From Chrysochromulina parva (lineage: Eukaryota > Haptophyta > Prymnesiales > Chrysochromulinaceae): a DNA stretch of 18,360 bases. The translations under genes and the position numbers were made by a program. The stretch is from contig PJAB01000995.1 in the NCBI GenBank assembly GCA_002887195.1, forward strand, positions 1 to 18,360. The letters are read 5' to 3'. Numbering within the stretch: the stretch's first letter is position 1; the number at the start of each line of letters is the position of its first letter. The notes below the pieces were generated by a model that searched no databases, was not told the DNA's origin, and saw nothing but the letters and a program-made list of their open reading frames with translations. Shown here in pieces: positions 17,401-18,360 of the stretch.

Positions 17401-18360
17401 AAGAACTCGAAGCGCTTGCCGCAGACCACGAGGCCGCCAGCGAACGCGTCGCTCAACTCGGCGAGCATCAGGCGCTGTGACGGGGTGCCGCTGAAGACAT
17501 CGTCGTCGGGCAGCAGCACACGCAGCAGGTTCGTCGGACCTAGCGTGGCATGCACCATGGTACGGTCGTGTGTCAAGATGCGGTGGCTACCGGCCACGAT
17601 CCTGCCGTGCGCGTTGATCGCCACCTCGTAGATTGGAACACTCCCCGCCGCGAGCAATGCCTCTTCGTCTGGTAAGCGCAGGCTGCTAGCGGTGGCGCAG
17701 CAGGGGAGGTCCAGAGCACGCAGGCAGCGGCCGGCAGCGGAAGGGCCATTGACGAGTAGCTCCATGAGCACTGAGTTGCGCTGAGCGAAGGTGAGGTCCT
17801 CGACGAGGCCCACACGCGCCTCGGCGAGCGCAAACAGCAGTGAGAACACACTTGAGAGGGTTTGGCTTGCATCGCTCTTGTACTCGCGATCGAGCGCGTT
17901 GATCACGTCGGCTGAGAGGTGCCGAAACTCGATGTTCGTCGAGCTCAACATCTCAACCAAGGGTCGTGCAAGAGGCAGCGCGTCGTCGCTCTCGACCTCG
18001 CTCTCGTCGTCGTCGCTCACCGCCACCATGCGGCGACGGGGATGTGACGATGACGGTGCAGCCTCTGGCAGCGCGGCTACGTCACCGGCTACGAGCGTCG
18101 TGCCAAGCGGCCGTTGCCGATCAGCCTCTTGCAGCGCGAGCAGCTGCGGCGTTCCCTCTCTCTGCTGCCGCGCCGCACGCGCTCCTCCTTCATTCACTGG
18201 CCATTGCTTCTCATACTCGGCGAGCGCCGCCGTGCCCACCAGGTTGCGACGTGGCTCCGTCGTCGTGTCGCCCGCACGCCAGAGCACCTTGTACTGGCGC
18301 CTCGTGCCGTCGCCACTGTGCGAGAGGATCCGATCCGCAAAGTGGCTCTGCCCGCTCACT
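14472..18360 (-). CDS. RDR: chromodomain-containing cellular RNA-dependent RNA polymerase (RDR), 5' partial
   Basis: Proposed exons on the minus strand are edge-16797, 16649-15726, 15588-15200 and 15024-14472, giving about 1142 visible residues; the start lies beyond the window. Numbering from the edge, residues 6-53 resemble a chromodomain (HFADRILSH, QYKVLWRAGDTTTEPRRNL, LAEYEKQW), followed by an acidic Ser/Asp linker (115-126). RDR-family motifs then run in order: FAGGLVVCGKRFEFFGAK (about 306-323), MFSSTVRALED, MSDGAGFISLDLA (from 450), PDPTNSLPEGHVCLVV, IHKSPGCHAGDVR, FFSTKGER and the catalytic GSDHDGDKF, with the three Asp encoded at 15863-15849. Downstream exons give LVGESANYLMALTDEVG and a C-terminal LSFVWAVAGDFLEHIK typical of the family. 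Such enzymes copy RNA into dsRNA for Dicer/Argonaute silencing, so this is a cellular, not viral, polymerase. RdRP identity is firm; chromodomain identity is probable. Confidence 0.93.
15025..15199 (-). other. RdRP intron 3, filled with nested tandem repeats
   Basis: 175 bp on the minus strand. Donor GAACA|GTGTGT is chosen because it alone among the nearby GTs keeps frame with acceptor CCTCCAG|GTTTCAT; the join reads EGSEQ-FHAKWKK. Repeats inside, on the plus strand: CACAGGTGGAATTCCCT at 15090-15106 and 15111-15127; AGGCCAATAGCACA at 15080-15093 and 15131-15144; and a 22-bp unit starting CACACGTGGAAG at 15151-15172 and 15173-15194. Confidence 0.75.
15589..15725 (-). other. RdRP intron 2
   Basis: 137 bp, phase 0, donor CTGCAG|GTAATG and acceptor GCCATGCAG|TGCCAG. 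The join gives PQSLQ-CQLILQVLKARYKSS, leading into the RDR thumb-region block. A second acceptor 18 bases downstream (TTGCAG|GTGCTC) also keeps frame. The 12-bp word GAGCGTGGGCAC is repeated at 15659-15670 and 15671-15682 (plus strand). Confidence 0.85.
16650..16796 (-). other. RdRP intron 1, probable, G-rich and frame-preserving
   Basis: 147 bp on the minus strand; donor TCGATG|GTAAAG, acceptor CACCTTCTGAG|GGG after a pyrimidine-rich tract. A donor 6 bases later (AAG|GTGGAC) is also possible. The removed part is Gly/Asp-rich low complexity (repeats of GGTGGACGG with long G runs) inside an otherwise conserved RDR region. The CAG and TAG acceptors upstream break frame. Because the interval is stop-free, it could also be a translated insertion. 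Confidence 0.65.

Noticed and set aside
18201..18344. A retrotransposon integrase chromodomain fragment
   Set aside because: Chromoviral integrases carry similar modules, but no integrase, RT or LTR sequence is nearby and the frame continues directly into RdRP motifs.
14472..18360. A viral RNA polymerase or integrated RNA virus
   Set aside because: The motif set (SDGxGxIS, KSPxxHxGDxR, DxDGD, spliced exons) is that of the cellular RDR/QDE-1 silencing family, not viral palm-type polymerases.

Overview
The window looks like nuclear DNA from a GC-rich, gene-dense unicellular eukaryote, most likely an alga. A haptophyte is my best guess, not a proven one. The support is GT-AG spliceosomal introns confirmed by restored protein alignments, eukaryote-only families (COMM domain, PRA1, RING-H2 membrane protein, cellular RNA-dependent RNA polymerase, plant/protist-type vacuolar H+-pyrophosphatase), very high GC at third codon positions, and genes on both strands with short spacers. 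There are no operons, Shine-Dalgarno sites or prokaryotic mobile elements.

Layout: (1) 262-660 +, small membrane protein with a coiled coil. (2) 922-2355 -, multi-pass RING-H2 protein. (3) 2755-3384 -, COMMD2. (4) 3552-5894 +, a 780-residue protein of unknown family, head to head with COMMD2. (5) 6377-6877 -, unknown basic protein with an uncertain 5' end. (6) 7137-10122 +, K+-dependent-type vacuolar H+-pyrophosphatase in three exons. (7) 11009-11638 -, a UBA domain fused to a PRA1 domain. (8) 11808-13656 +, aldehyde dehydrogenase in two exons separated by a 10-bp minisatellite intron. (9) 14472 to the right edge, -, a cellular RNA-dependent RNA polymerase (RDR family) in at least four exons. 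Its visible N-terminus is a chromodomain-like module in the same uninterrupted exon as conserved RdRP motifs. The gene runs off the window.

The genes do not form one pathway. COMMD2 (endosomal sorting and ubiquitin regulation), the RING protein, UBA-PRA1 (ubiquitin binding plus Rab/ER-Golgi trafficking) and the vacuolar proton pump all belong to endomembrane biology, but this may be coincidence. The most notable item is the chromodomain-RdRP fusion. It suggests a one-polypeptide link between chromatin binding and dsRNA synthesis for RNA silencing, a job divided among separate proteins in the well-studied fission yeast system.

A second theme is intron structure. All six inferred introns carry short direct repeats or simple-sequence arrays. 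One is almost entirely a 24-unit 10-bp minisatellite, one contains a copy of its own 5' exon/intron junction, and one is stop-free and divisible by three. Three gene pairs are head to head over about 170-260 bp, so bidirectional promoters are likely.
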